A DNA stretch of 64,000 nt from Algibacillus agarilyticus (GCF_003286125.1 NZ_QMED01000009.1:1-64000); one strand, 5' to 3'; positions 37,117 through 46,013 are shown, counted from the first letter of the stretch. The notes: generated by a model from the sequence alone, not told the origin. Program-made: numbers and translations.

Positions 37117-38630
37117 GTAACGAATCAGATGCGCAAATAAAAGCGCTAGAAAACATACTCAAACGTGAACGTGAAGCCAGAAAAAAAGTTGAAAAAAAAT
37201 TAGAAACCTTTTCGCGTGAAATATACGAATCAAATGAACAACTACGCGCTCAAACCGCGCAAGCCGAAGACAAACAAACTCAGCTTTCTTTTTTAACCGG
37301 GCTCGCCGCAGAGACATGGAAAAAAGATAATTTCACCGAAATAATCTCTAATTATTTAGAGCGCTGCAGTGATTTTTTGTTTTACCCCGTCTGCGTTTTT
37401 TTACAATTAGAAGTCGATTACAAAGTTAATTACTTGCAAATAGTGCAATCAAAAAATATTGATAATCCGACTTATCAAACAGTAAATAATAAAGCGATCA
37501 TACATTTATTTTCACAACTAGACGGATTCAAATTACGCGATGCTTTTCAACAAAGTCCAGAAAGCCAATTATTAAATTTAACCAACTACATGGATAACAC
37601 CATGAAAGTAACCAAACTGCCCTTTTGCTTTTTATATGCAGTTCCATTGTATTATTTACAACAATCAGGTGAAAACAACATAGGTTTGGCTTGTTTCTTT
37701 TATCGTGATGATAAAAATATTAGTATTAATAAATTACAAACTATCGAATCATCACGTTCAACGCTCACCTTAGCAATTGAGCGAAAAAGAGCCGATAAAA
37801 AATTACAGCGACAAATCAAAGAATTAGAAGAAATCAACAACACACTCGAAAAAACACAACAACAACTTGTCGAAACGGAAAAACTTGCGTCATTAGGTAT
37901 GTTATCTGCAGGTGTAGCCCACGAAATAAATAACCCAGTTGGTTACGTGAAAAGTAATTTAGAAACCATGCAGGAATACTTAGAAAGCTTAAAGCGAGTC
38001 TTAACTCCTTTAAACAACCAAGACACATTAGATCAAAAAGCGTTACTGGATCTCTGGGAAAAAGAAGAAGGGCAATTTTTATTGAACGATAGCGAAAGTA
38101 TTCTAAGTTCATCATTAACCGGGTTGGAACGTATAAAAGAAATTGTATCGGCTCTACGCGCTTTTTCACGCATGGATAATCATGATTTAGAGCCTGTCGA
38201 CATCAATGTGATTATAAAAAACGCCTTAAAAATGTTACAAAATGAACTTAAATATGATTACGAAATACTTACTGAATTACGAGCAGATAAGCAAATTTTA
38301 GGCAGTGAAGGTCAGCTACAGCAGGTTTTAATCAACTTATTAGTTAATGCAAAACATGCCATGCCAATGGGTGGTAAAATAACAATAAGCTCATATGCTG
38401 ATAAAGCTCGCGTAGTCGTTAAAGTAAAAGATGAAGGTTGTGGGATCTCGCCTGAAAATCTAAAAGATATTTTTAATCCCTTTTTTACAACTAAACCGCC
38501 TGGTGAAGGCACTGGTTTAGGGCTATCTATCTCGTACAGCATATTAAAACAACATCACGCTAAAGTAGATGTGAATAGTGAAATTGATAGTGGAACCGAA
38601 TTTACAATGTCATTTTTCGCCTTTGAATAA
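37113..38630 (+). CDS. H-NOX-associated sensor histidine kinase, HnoK-like
   Basis: This 505-residue soluble histidine kinase is coupled to the H-NOX gene by a 4-base overlap. It has an N-terminal coiled coil (1-60), a GAF-like domain (about 60-225) and a second coiled coil (228-258). The dimerisation domain carries phosphoacceptor His270 in GVAHEINNPVGYV, and the ATPase domain has NLLVNAKHAM (N box), DEGCGIS, FFTTK and GTGLGLSIS. It lacks transmembrane segments, so its input is the H-NOX protein and perhaps its own GAF domain. NO-bound H-NOX inhibits such kinases. The likely target is the divergent HE-GFP response regulator. A short inverted repeat (TTGATTAG / CTTAATCA) lies past the stop, without a T tract. 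Confidence 0.92.
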   Translation: MSNESDAQIKALENILKREREARKKVEKKLETFSREIYESNEQLRAQTAQAEDKQTQLSFLTGLAAETWKKDNFTEIISNYLERCSDFLFYPVCVFLQLEVDYKVNYLQIVQSKNIDNPTYQTVNNKAIIHLFSQLDGFKLRDAFQQSPESQLLNLTNYMDNTMKVTKLPFCFLYAVPLYYLQQSGENNIGLACFFYRDDKNISINKLQTIESSRSTLTLAIERKRADKKLQRQIKELEEINNTLEKTQQQLVETEKLASLGMLSAGVAHEINNPVGYVKSNLETMQEYLESLKRVLTPLNNQDTLDQKALLDLWEKEEGQFLLNDSESILSSSLTGLERIKEIVSALRAFSRMDNHDLEPVDINVIIKNALKMLQNELKYDYEILTELRADKQILGSEGQLQQVLINLLVNAKHAMPMGGKITISSYADKARVVVKVKDEGCGISPENLKDIFNPFFTTKPPGEGTGLGLSISYSILKQHHAKVDVNSEIDSGTEFTMSFFAFE

Positions 38631-38829
38631 GTGACCTTAAAATCGGATGATAAATCGATACCTACTCTGTGCTAACCTAAGTCTATACCCAAATCTTTTC
38701 AAAATGCCCGTTCAGCGCCTCGGTGGGGTTTAAAAATTCTATAAACAATCCAGCTTGATTAGCTCTCTTAATCAGAGTTGAAATTAAATCACCTCAAAAT
38801 GCGTTGTGCCATAATGCAAAAAACGTCCG

Positions 38830-38845
38830 TTTGCATTATGCGAAT
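38830..38845 (+). promoter_or_regulatory. Candidate activator site upstream of the LruC operon
   Basis: TTTGCATTATGCGAAT is part of a larger inverted repeat, CATAATGCAAA (38810-38820) with TTTGCATTATG (38830-38840). The same TTGC/GCGAAT words recur before the other sigma-54 promoters in this window. It lies about 65 bp upstream of the -24 element. Confidence 0.5.
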
Positions 38846-38907
38846 ATAACGTTCAAAAAACACACCTAAATATCTTAACCTATTGTATTTAAATAACTTA
38901 TAAAAAT

Positions 38908-38922
38908 TGGCCTGCTATTTGT
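38908..38922 (+). promoter_or_regulatory. Candidate sigma-54 promoter, weak -12
   Basis: TTGG, then CCTGCTATTT, then GT fits GG-N10-G(C/T); the usual -12 GC is GT here. It lies 38 bp before the LruC gene start and downstream of an element shared with better sigma-54 promoters. Confidence 0.45.
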
Positions 38923-38959
38923 AACATCCCAATATACGTTAATTAAAGAGAACATCATT

Positions 38960-41050
38960 ATGGTTAATAAAATATCTATTTGCCTCGCATTTAGCTTAGC
39001 GATAAACGCATTACCCTCCTTTGCCGCACCATTCGAAGAATGCCCTTCAAAAGCATTTTTAATACAAAAGCCCGATTCTATAACAAAAACCTTTGGTGTT
39101 GATTTAGTCACGGGTTCGTATTCCACTTTAGCCGAAAACATGCAAGCACAAACATCGTTTAATGCCGTCGGGTTTAATGATCATGATGAATACCTATATG
39201 GTTGGGATCATGCAACCAGCTCACTCGCTCGAGTCGGTAACGATTATTTGCTCCAAGCAATAACCATAAATAAAGATGTACAATCCAAATCAGCCGGCAA
39301 CTTTGTTGCGGGCGATGTTTCTTCTATCGACAACATTTGGTACGGGTATCGTAAAGACAAAGGCCTTTTTAAAGTCTACTTAGAGGGCCAAAACATTAAT
39401 CAAATGGAATACATCGAAGGCAGCGCAGAACGAGCTTTACATAATTTAACTGATTTGGCCTTTCATCCTACCGACGGCTTTATTTATGCAGTAACCAATG
39501 GTACAAGCAGTAAGCTATTGCGTATTGACGCAGAAACCGGAGAAATAACCGAATTAGGTACAATTTATGAAGGCGTAAAAGCCACATTCGGAGCACAATT
39601 TTTTGATGCTTCTGGGGCTTTATATGCCAGCAACAATAACAATGGGTATGTTTATAAAATAGATATTGATAATGTCAGCATCACAACAGATGTATTCGCT
39701 TATGGACCAAAATCGTCATTAAACGACGGAGCACGTTGTGCAAATGCGCCTGTAGAAATATCTGAAGCAATTGATTTTGGTGATGCACCTGCAAGTTATG
39801 GTTCAGCTTTTGAAGACAATGGAGCACGACATAGCTTGTCGAGTGATTTGCGACTAGGTTCGCTCGTGAGCACGAGCAATGCTGATGATGGCATTCAAAT
39901 GCCGACAGGATTTGAATCAGGTAATCAAAGCATCATTACAAGCGAAGTATCAGGTTTATCAGGACAGCCTGCTTATTTAAATGGCTGGGTAGATTGGGAT
40001 CAAGACGGTGCATTTGAAGCTGACGAGCAAGCGATAAACAACTTAAATGTTTCAAACAATAACAATATTGTGGTTGATGTACCGGCTTGGGCATCTGAAG
40101 GTGAAACATGGGCACGCTTTAGATTAAGCACAACAGAAAATATCGGTCCAACAGGGGGCGTTAGCGATGGAGAAGTAGAAGATTATCAAGTCACCGTAAC
40201 GCAAGCAGGTGTCACACTCAACTACTATCCCAGCTCAGCGAGTTATACCACCTTCGCCTATGAAGATTTATACCCCAAAATGGGCGATTACGATATGAAT
40301 GACGTGGTTATGCAAATGCAATACATAGAGCACATTCAAAACAATCAAGTCATCAAACTACAAATTAAAGGCCGGCTCACCGCAATAGGGGCAAGCTATC
40401 ACAATGGCTTTGCAATACAACTAAAAGGCGTTGATACAACCGATATTCGCGAAAATTCAATCATTTGGAAAATTAATAATGAATCACAAACAACCAGCCC
40501 ATTAAAGACAACACAACAAGCGATAATTGAATTCACTGACGATTTAAATAATTACGCGCCTTTGCAAACCGGTTGTTTGTATTTTAGAACCGAACTCAAT
40601 TGTACCAATACCAATATGACAACTTGGGAAATTGATATTCCTTTTGCCAATCCAATTGACGAAAATAACATGCCTGAATTTCCGTACGACCCTTTTATAT
40701 TTGCCACTCCGGGGTTATACCATGGTGATGAAGCCAACAACTTACTTGGAAAAAAACCAGGTCATTCATTAGAAATACACTTGAAAAATCAAGCCCCAAC
40801 CGAATTATTTGATACCGCTTTTTATGGATATTCAGATGATGTATCAAACCCTAGCGACAACGTCTATTTTGTATCAGAAAACGGAATGGGCTGGGCAATT
40901 GAAGTACCGTATAACTGGAAACATCCATTAGCAGGTAAACGTTTAGATGATGCTTATCCAGAGTTCACACAATTCGCAGCGGATAGAACAGGTAAATCAA
41001 AACCGGCTTGGTATTTAAATGTAAACACAAGCAATGTATACGAAGATTAA
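38960..41050 (+). CDS. Secreted LruC-domain protein with GEVEDY module
   Basis: This 696-residue protein has a signal peptide (residues 1-22, ends SFAA). Residues 30-255 have an NHL/propeller-like pattern (VDLVTGSYST, LTDLAFHPTDGFIYAV, LLRIDAETGEI). Residues 265-405 match a GEVEDY-type module: DFGDAPASYG at its start, NGWVDWDQDGAFEADEQ in the middle and GEVEDYQVTV at its end. From about 415 to the end is a LruC-type domain with YEDLYPKMGDYDMNDVV. There is no C-terminal sorting tail. These modules occur in extracellular matrix and surface proteins of marine bacteria. It heads a two-gene operon with a lipoprotein and has a candidate sigma-54 promoter of the same kind as the polysaccharide genes. 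That suggests coproduction as a matrix protein. Confidence 0.85.
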   Translation: MVNKISICLAFSLAINALPSFAAPFEECPSKAFLIQKPDSITKTFGVDLVTGSYSTLAENMQAQTSFNAVGFNDHDEYLYGWDHATSSLARVGNDYLLQAITINKDVQSKSAGNFVAGDVSSIDNIWYGYRKDKGLFKVYLEGQNINQMEYIEGSAERALHNLTDLAFHPTDGFIYAVTNGTSSKLLRIDAETGEITELGTIYEGVKATFGAQFFDASGALYASNNNNGYVYKIDIDNVSITTDVFAYGPKSSLNDGARCANAPVEISEAIDFGDAPASYGSAFEDNGARHSLSSDLRLGSLVSTSNADDGIQMPTGFESGNQSIITSEVSGLSGQPAYLNGWVDWDQDGAFEADEQAINNLNVSNNNNIVVDVPAWASEGETWARFRLSTTENIGPTGGVSDGEVEDYQVTVTQAGVTLNYYPSSASYTTFAYEDLYPKMGDYDMNDVVMQMQYIEHIQNNQVIKLQIKGRLTAIGASYHNGFAIQLKGVDTTDIRENSIIWKINNESQTTSPLKTTQQAIIEFTDDLNNYAPLQTGCLYFRTELNCTNTNMTTWEIDIPFANPIDENNMPEFPYDPFIFATPGLYHGDEANNLLGKKPGHSLEIHLKNQAPTELFDTAFYGYSDDVSNPSDNVYFVSENGMGWAIEVPYNWKHPLAGKRLDDAYPEFTQFAADRTGKSKPAWYLNVNTSNVYED

Positions 41051-41064
41051 GAGAGGCATAAACC

Positions 41065-41616
41065 ATGAATACATTAAAAGCATTAATTACAATTAATACG
41101 CTATGCATTATATTAATAGGCTGTGGTGGCGGTGGATCGGAAACGAGTTCAGAAGGAAACTCAAAAGTCAGCACAACGGTTACTAAAACAACAGTGACCC
41201 AAGCACCAATCCCCCAAGAAAACACTGAAAATGTTAATTCTGAAAAAGAAAAACTCGAAACAACTGAACTCATTGTTCAATCTAAAAATACAAGGATTGA
41301 AGACATTAATGTCGAACCAAATAATACATTAAGTGCAACTTTTGAACTCACCGTCTCGATTTCAGGTGTAAGCGACAAAGTCTACGTGTCACTGTGTGAT
41401 GAATTTACAGAGCAACAGAACACGTACTCAGTCCAATACGATTCGTGTTTATTTCGCACACCCGTATCAAGCTCTAGTTATTCACGCACTCTAAAAATAG
41501 CGAATCATAATACCGACTTAGTATTAGCCGTATGGCATTATGATGGCCGGGCGCCCCAGTTTATCAGATGGATTAAATCAAACGAACTTGCCAATAACTT
41601 AAATATAGCATTATAA
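41065..41616 (+). CDS. Small lipoprotein of the LruC operon
   Basis: This 183-residue protein has a lipoprotein signal (about residues 5-20, lipobox ILIGC) followed by GGGGS and a Ser/Thr/Glu-rich linker. From about 80 it has a compact beta-rich domain (LSATFELTVSISGVSDKVYV) with two cysteines (CDEF, DSCLF) that may pair. It starts 14 bp after the LruC gene and shares its terminator. A role in anchoring or secreting the LruC protein at the outer membrane is inference. I recognise no family. Confidence 0.7.
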   Translation: MNTLKALITINTLCIILIGCGGGGSETSSEGNSKVSTTVTKTTVTQAPIPQENTENVNSEKEKLETTELIVQSKNTRIEDINVEPNNTLSATFELTVSISGVSDKVYVSLCDEFTEQQNTYSVQYDSCLFRTPVSSSSYSRTLKIANHNTDLVLAVWHYDGRAPQFIRWIKSNELANNLNIAL

Positions 41617-41636
41617 ATGCCAAATCAATTTTACTC

Positions 41637-41667
41637 GGAAAACCCATCACACTAAATGGGTTTTTCC
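41637..41667 (+). terminator. Terminator of the LruC operon
   Basis: GGAAAACCCAT and ATGGGTTTTTCC pair with one extra T, and the right arm includes a five-T run. It lies 21 bp after the lipoprotein stop. Confidence 0.75.
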
Positions 41668-41768
41668 GTCAATATGCAAATCGCAATATATTGTATACCT
41701 TCAATGCAAGTTACATTAGCCTTTATCCAATCACAATTTTCAGATTTCGAGCCAAAACGCCTGCAAAA

Positions 41769-41803
41769 CCATACTAGACTCAAGCCACTTGAGTCTAGTA
41801 TGG
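41769..41803. repeat. Perfect 16-bp inverted repeat
   Basis: CCATACTAGACTCAAG and CTTGAGTCTAGTATGG are separated by only three bases. No T run follows. It may be a second terminator, a transcript stabiliser or a protein-binding site. The short reading frames over it, on both strands, do not look like genes. The 634-bp gap 41617-42250 otherwise holds the terminator, a 52-bp palindrome and a sigma-54 promoter. Confidence 0.6.
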
Positions 41804-42079
41804 TTAAATTTAAGATTAAATTATCAATTTCGATAAACGCTTTAAAATACCGTTTGCTACGAATCAATACTTAGACATCGCTTCCACCCTTTGGCTTAAT
41901 TTTATGTTTATATCATTTCGTTAATACGGCCTTACTCTCGTTAATAAGTAATATTGAAATTATTAGCGCTGCATTTAAACGATCAATATTTGCTCAAGCA
42001 TTTACCTATTAGCGTTACAACATAGTGCCACCGTACTAATCTTTAATTTAAAATATCACGCCTTAATTTACGTATAATC

Positions 42080-42131
42080 AATTTGCGTTTTGTTATTTGC
42101 AATTCGCTTTGCAAATAACAAAGCGCAAATT
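42080..42131 (+). promoter_or_regulatory. 52-bp near-perfect palindrome, candidate activator site
   Basis: Arms AATTTGCGTTTTGTTATTTG (continuing CAA) and TTTGCAAATAACAAAGCGCA (continuing AATT) match in 22 of 23 pairs around the centre TTCGC. It holds four TTGC/GCAA half-sites and lies about 70-120 bp upstream of the -24 element of the sigma-54 promoter of the polysaccharide operon. It is the most extensive of the shared upstream elements. Confidence 0.6.
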
Positions 42132-42197
42132 AATTACCGTTTAAAAAAAACAAAAAAAATACAACTAACATTATGATTTAAAACAATTTAACCAAAC

Positions 42198-42213
42198 TGG
42201 CATAGTCTTCGCT
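42198..42213 (+). promoter_or_regulatory. Sigma-54 promoter of the glmS-like/sypM-R operon
   Basis: TGG, then CATAGTCTTC, then GCT gives the required GG-N10-GC, with the -24 half close to TGGCA. It lies 38 bp before the start codon of the GlmS-like gene. Confidence 0.7.
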
Positions 42214-42250
42214 ACATACCTTGTGAATCTAATTATTAAGGTGAATTATT

Positions 42251-44080
42251 ATGTGTGGGATCTATGCAGCAGTTAGCAACAAATCAATACTTAGCGAATT
42301 AATTAATGGTTTAGATAATCTTTCTTATCGTGGGTATGACTCAGCAGGCATCGCTATAATGAATGGCGAACACATTGAACGTAGACGAGCTCAAGGCAAG
42401 ATAGACAAACTATCTCATTTGCTTTCAACTAATCCACTCGATGGCCAAATTGGTATTGCGCATACACGATGGGCGACTCATGGTTTACCTAACGTGCAAA
42501 ATGCGCATCCACACATGACGCCAAAAGTAGCCGTGGTTCACAACGGTATTATCGAAAATTACCCCGCATTACGAACTCTTTTACAAAACGCAGGCTATCA
42601 ATTTGAAAGTGAAACCGATAGCGAAACAATCCCATTGTTAATCACTTTATATTTAGATAAAGGATTAACGCCAGAGCTCGCAATGATCAAGGCTCTGCAG
42701 CAACTTGAAGGCAGTTTCGCCTTAGCGGCCATATTTAAACAGTACCCTCTTGAATTATTTGCAGCTCGCCAGGGGAGCCCGTTAATTGTTGGTCAGTCTG
42801 TTGATGGGTTTTCATTATCGTCAGATCAAAATGCTATGCCAGAGCAAACCTTAAATACGTGTAATCTTGAAGATGGTGATTTAGCTCGGATTACACAACA
42901 ACAATTAACGGTAACTAATTTATCAGGCGACCAAATACAGCGCAATTTAATTGCAAGACAATCCCAAGCTAATGACACAAGCAAAAATGGTTTCGCTCAT
43001 TTTATGCTTAAAGAAATACATGAGCAGCCAAGCGTATTTAAAAGTACATTTGCACATTACCTTGAACATTCAAACACACAGCAATCTCAACAATTTAAGA
43101 AAATTAACAGTTTAACTAACAAAATAAGTCGTTTAACAATTGTGGCTTGTGGTACATCTTATTATGCGGGTATGGTCGCTAAATATTGGATTGAATCGAT
43201 TGCTGGCGTGCCAGTTGATTTAGATGTGGCATCTGAATATCGCTATCGTAAAGCGCCAATCCAAAGACAAGCAGCTGCACTTTTTATTTCTCAAAGTGGT
43301 GAAACCGCCGATACACTAGCCGCGTTACGTCATGCTAAAAGCCAAGGTCAAGCTTGTTTCTCTATTGTTAATGTTACTAACAGTACAATGGCGAATGAAA
43401 GTGATGTGGTATTACCTATTTTGGCAGGACGAGAAATAGGTGTCGCTTCAACCAAAGCGTTTACGGCACAACTCGCGGCATTAATTTCAGTGACCTTAGT
43501 TTTAGCCAGAGAAAACAAACTCGTCACCTCAACGCAAGAAAACGAGTTTATTAAGCATTTAAACCAAGTTGATACACTCATAAACCAGGTGCTAAGCCAT
43601 CAAAAAAACATCAAAGCGATTGCGAAAACGATCAGTCTAGCCAGTAACGCTTTATATATGGGTAGAGGTTCTGCTTTTCCACTGGCATTAGAAGGCGCAT
43701 TAAAACTTAAAGAAATTAGTTATATACATGCTGAAGCTTACCCTGCTGGTGAGTTAAAACATGGTCCTATTGCGTTAGTTGATGAAAGTATGCCCATTAT
43801 TGTTGTGGCGCCAAATGATGAGCTTTTCAGTAAAACATTGTCAAACCTACGTGAAGTGGCTTCTCGCGGTGCGAAAATTTGCTTGTTAAGTGATGAAAAT
43901 GGCATTACACAAGCAAAAGATTTCATAACGCATCACATCACCTTACCAACAGTACCTGAAGCCTTACAACCGATTATTTACAATATACCTTTGCAGTTGT
44001 TGGCCTATTACACAGCAGTTGAACGAAAAACAGATGTAGATCAACCGCGCAATTTAGCTAAATCAGTAACCGTGGAGTAA
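42251..44080 (+). CDS. Glutamine-fructose-6-phosphate aminotransferase (GlmS paralogue of the polysaccharide locus)
   Basis: This 609-residue enzyme makes glucosamine-6-phosphate from fructose-6-phosphate and glutamine. The N-terminal Cys2 (MCGIYAAVS) is the glutaminase nucleophile; RGYDSAGIA and HTRWATHGLP follow. Two SIS sugar-isomerase domains fill residues about 280-600 (ACGTSYYAG, SQSGETADT, GAREIGVASTKAFT-type segments, ALEGALKLKEISY). The C-terminus ends DQPRNLAKSVTVE as in GlmS. Being first in a sigma-54 polysaccharide operon and not beside glmU, it is probably a dedicated copy supplying amino-sugar precursor for the polymer. The housekeeping glmS would lie elsewhere. Confidence 0.9.
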   Translation: MCGIYAAVSNKSILSELINGLDNLSYRGYDSAGIAIMNGEHIERRRAQGKIDKLSHLLSTNPLDGQIGIAHTRWATHGLPNVQNAHPHMTPKVAVVHNGIIENYPALRTLLQNAGYQFESETDSETIPLLITLYLDKGLTPELAMIKALQQLEGSFALAAIFKQYPLELFAARQGSPLIVGQSVDGFSLSSDQNAMPEQTLNTCNLEDGDLARITQQQLTVTNLSGDQIQRNLIARQSQANDTSKNGFAHFMLKEIHEQPSVFKSTFAHYLEHSNTQQSQQFKKINSLTNKISRLTIVACGTSYYAGMVAKYWIESIAGVPVDLDVASEYRYRKAPIQRQAAALFISQSGETADTLAALRHAKSQGQACFSIVNVTNSTMANESDVVLPILAGREIGVASTKAFTAQLAALISVTLVLARENKLVTSTQENEFIKHLNQVDTLINQVLSHQKNIKAIAKTISLASNALYMGRGSAFPLALEGALKLKEISYIHAEAYPAGELKHGPIALVDESMPIIVVAPNDELFSKTLSNLREVASRGAKICLLSDENGITQAKDFITHHITLPTVPEALQPIIYNIPLQLLAYYTAVERKTDVDQPRNLAKSVTVE

Positions 44081-44086
44081 TGAACA

Positions 44087-44806
44087 ATGATGCTTTCGAT
44101 TCAACAAACTAAAAAATGGCTAAAAACCAGTAATACACCTTTTGCAAAATGCATTTTGCATTTTGCAAAATCGGTTATTTTATTTGATTTTCCAGCCCCT
44201 AAAACACCGTTTAAATTAATTTATGCAAGCCATATTACGCTTAAAAATATGTTCAGTAGCGTGATACGTATTTTATATTGGACACCTTTGTTTAAAAGCC
44301 AAACGGTAAAAACAGGTAAACATTTATATCTATATGGTGGCTTACCCTATTTATCAGGCGCGATAGAACTATCGTTTGGAGACAATTGTCGTGTTTCGGG
44401 TCAAAGCACATTTAGCGGCCGTATTCATGGGTTATACCCTGCACAGCTCAACGTTGGTAACAATGTAGACATTGGTTGGATGACAACAATAGCCAGTGGT
44501 AGCAAGGTGAATATCGGTAATAACGTACGCATTGCAGGTCGCGCTTTTTTAGCGGGTTACCCCGGACACCCAATTGACCCTATCGATAGAGCAAAAGGCT
44601 TGCCGGAACTGGACGAGCAAGTGGGTGAAATAAATATTAAGGATGATGTGTGGTTAGCGACCGGTGTTTCCATTATGGCAGGAGTTACGATCGGAAGAGG
44701 CACGATCGTTGCAGCAGGAAGTGTAGTGACTCATGACCTACCGGATTTTGTTTTAGCCGGTGGCGTGCCCGCTAAAATAATCAAATCACTGCCGAATCCC
44801 GTTTAA
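44087..44806 (+). CDS. Hexapeptide-repeat acyltransferase, SypM-like
   Basis: This 239-residue cytoplasmic acyltransferase has a left-handed beta-helix made of hexapeptide repeats from about 85 to 220, for example LNVGNNVDIGW, VNIGNNVRIAGRA, INIKDDVWLATGVSI and VTIGRGTIVAAGSVV, then the usual closing AGGVPAKIIK. The active-site His region reads GYPGHPIDP. It likely acetylates a sugar of the polymer, as proposed for SypM. It starts six bases after the GlmS-like stop with GGAG inside that gene's end. Its early codons contain a 31-base palindrome (44140-44170). Confidence 0.85.
   Translation: MMLSIQQTKKWLKTSNTPFAKCILHFAKSVILFDFPAPKTPFKLIYASHITLKNMFSSVIRILYWTPLFKSQTVKTGKHLYLYGGLPYLSGAIELSFGDNCRVSGQSTFSGRIHGLYPAQLNVGNNVDIGWMTTIASGSKVNIGNNVRIAGRAFLAGYPGHPIDPIDRAKGLPELDEQVGEINIKDDVWLATGVSIMAGVTIGRGTIVAAGSVVTHDLPDFVLAGGVPAKIIKSLPNPV
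44140..44170. repeat. Intragenic 14-bp perfect inverted repeat
   Basis: TTTTGCAAAATGCA and TGCATTTTGCAAAA flank TTT inside codons 18-28 of the acyltransferase. The words TTTTGCA and TGCATTT resemble the upstream elements of the sigma-54 promoters. Confidence 0.65.
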
Positions 44807-44846
44807 GCACGATTTCGATTTAACCTCAAACACATAGGAGAATATC

Positions 44847-46013
44847 ATGACTAAAAAGCATCTGATCGTATTTGGTGAAGACTGGGGTGGGTTACCAAGC
44901 AGTACACAACATTTCATAAAACATTTAGCCTCTGATCATAAAATAATCTGGGTTAACTCAATTGGCTTGCGCCAACCAAACTTCACATTATCAGATGTAA
45001 AACGGGTTGGATTAAAAATAGGCGCTCTTTTATTTAAGAATATTTTAAAAACACATACTCAATGTAACGAAACAGGCGATAAAAATCCTTTTAAAGAAAA
45101 TATCACATTCATAAACCCCATCACGATACCAGCGCCTAAATCAAAATTAATGCGCTGGTTAGCCCGTGGGTTACTAAAATTGCAAATTTTACCACAAGCT
45201 AAAAAGCAAAACTTTGAACAACCTATATTATGGCTTTCATTAGCCACAGCAGTCGATATGGTCGGTCATTTAAATGAATCAAAAGTGATTTATTATTGTG
45301 GCGATGACTTCTCTTCATTAGCAGGCGTCGATCATAAGACCGTACAACAAAGAGAGATAGAGTTAACACAAAAAGCAGATTTAATTGTTACCGCTAGCCA
45401 AACTTTAAAAGAGCGATTTCCGGCACATAAAACGCATTGTATTGAGCATGGTGTCGATATTGATTTATTTTCGACACCGACTATCAAAGCCGATGATTTA
45501 CCCAAAGGAAATCGTCCTATCGCGGGCTTTTATGGCAGTATAAATACTTGGTTCGATATTGATTTATTAGTTAAAACAGCTAAAGCATTACCCAATTGGG
45601 ATTTTGTTATTATCGGTCAAGTTCATATCGATGTAAGACGCTTAAAATTACTTAATCATGTTACATTTTTAGGGCCAAAACCTCACTCTACGTTACCGCG
45701 TTATAGCCAACATTGGACCGTTTCAATTTTGCCATTTGTGCTAAATGAGCAAATAGATGCGTGCAACCCACTTAAAATTACCGAGTATTTAGCCGCAGGT
45801 AGCCCAGTTATTTCGACCCGCTATAAAGCGGCCGAACATTACATGGGGTTTATTCACTTAATTGATAATCACCGTGACATGATTAAAGCCTTAAATGCAA
45901 TCGCACAAGAACCCGCTTTACCGCCACTAAAGCGCAGTTTGCAAGCAAGAGTCAAACAACAGTCTTGGTATGAACAATCAAACAAACTCAATTTGTTGTT
46001 GGATGCGCTATGA
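44847..46013 (+). CDS. Glycosyltransferase, SypN-like
   Basis: This 388-residue GT-B protein begins HLIVFGEDWGGLPSS. It has an acceptor domain of about 190 residues and a C-terminal donor domain with IAGFYGSINTWFDIDLL, FVIIGQVH and LKITEYLAAGSPVISTRYKAA. A strong AGGAGA precedes the ATG. The last codon overlaps the Wzz-like gene (ATGA), so both are translationally coupled. It would add one sugar to the lipid-linked repeat unit at the inner membrane. The position between SypM-like and SypO-like genes matches sypN. Confidence 0.85.
   Translation: MTKKHLIVFGEDWGGLPSSTQHFIKHLASDHKIIWVNSIGLRQPNFTLSDVKRVGLKIGALLFKNILKTHTQCNETGDKNPFKENITFINPITIPAPKSKLMRWLARGLLKLQILPQAKKQNFEQPILWLSLATAVDMVGHLNESKVIYYCGDDFSSLAGVDHKTVQQREIELTQKADLIVTASQTLKERFPAHKTHCIEHGVDIDLFSTPTIKADDLPKGNRPIAGFYGSINTWFDIDLLVKTAKALPNWDFVIIGQVHIDVRRLKLLNHVTFLGPKPHSTLPRYSQHWTVSILPFVLNEQIDACNPLKITEYLAAGSPVISTRYKAAEHYMGFIHLIDNHRDMIKALNAIAQEPALPPLKRSLQARVKQQSWYEQSNKLNLLLDAL

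Noticed and set aside
37834-38542. Minus-strand frames of 76 and 111 codons within the kinase gene
   Set aside because: Antisense shadows of the conserved HisKA/ATPase domains.
41656-41874. 72-codon frame after the LruC operon
   Set aside because: It starts inside the terminator hairpin and runs over the 16-bp palindrome; no ribosome-binding site or family resemblance.
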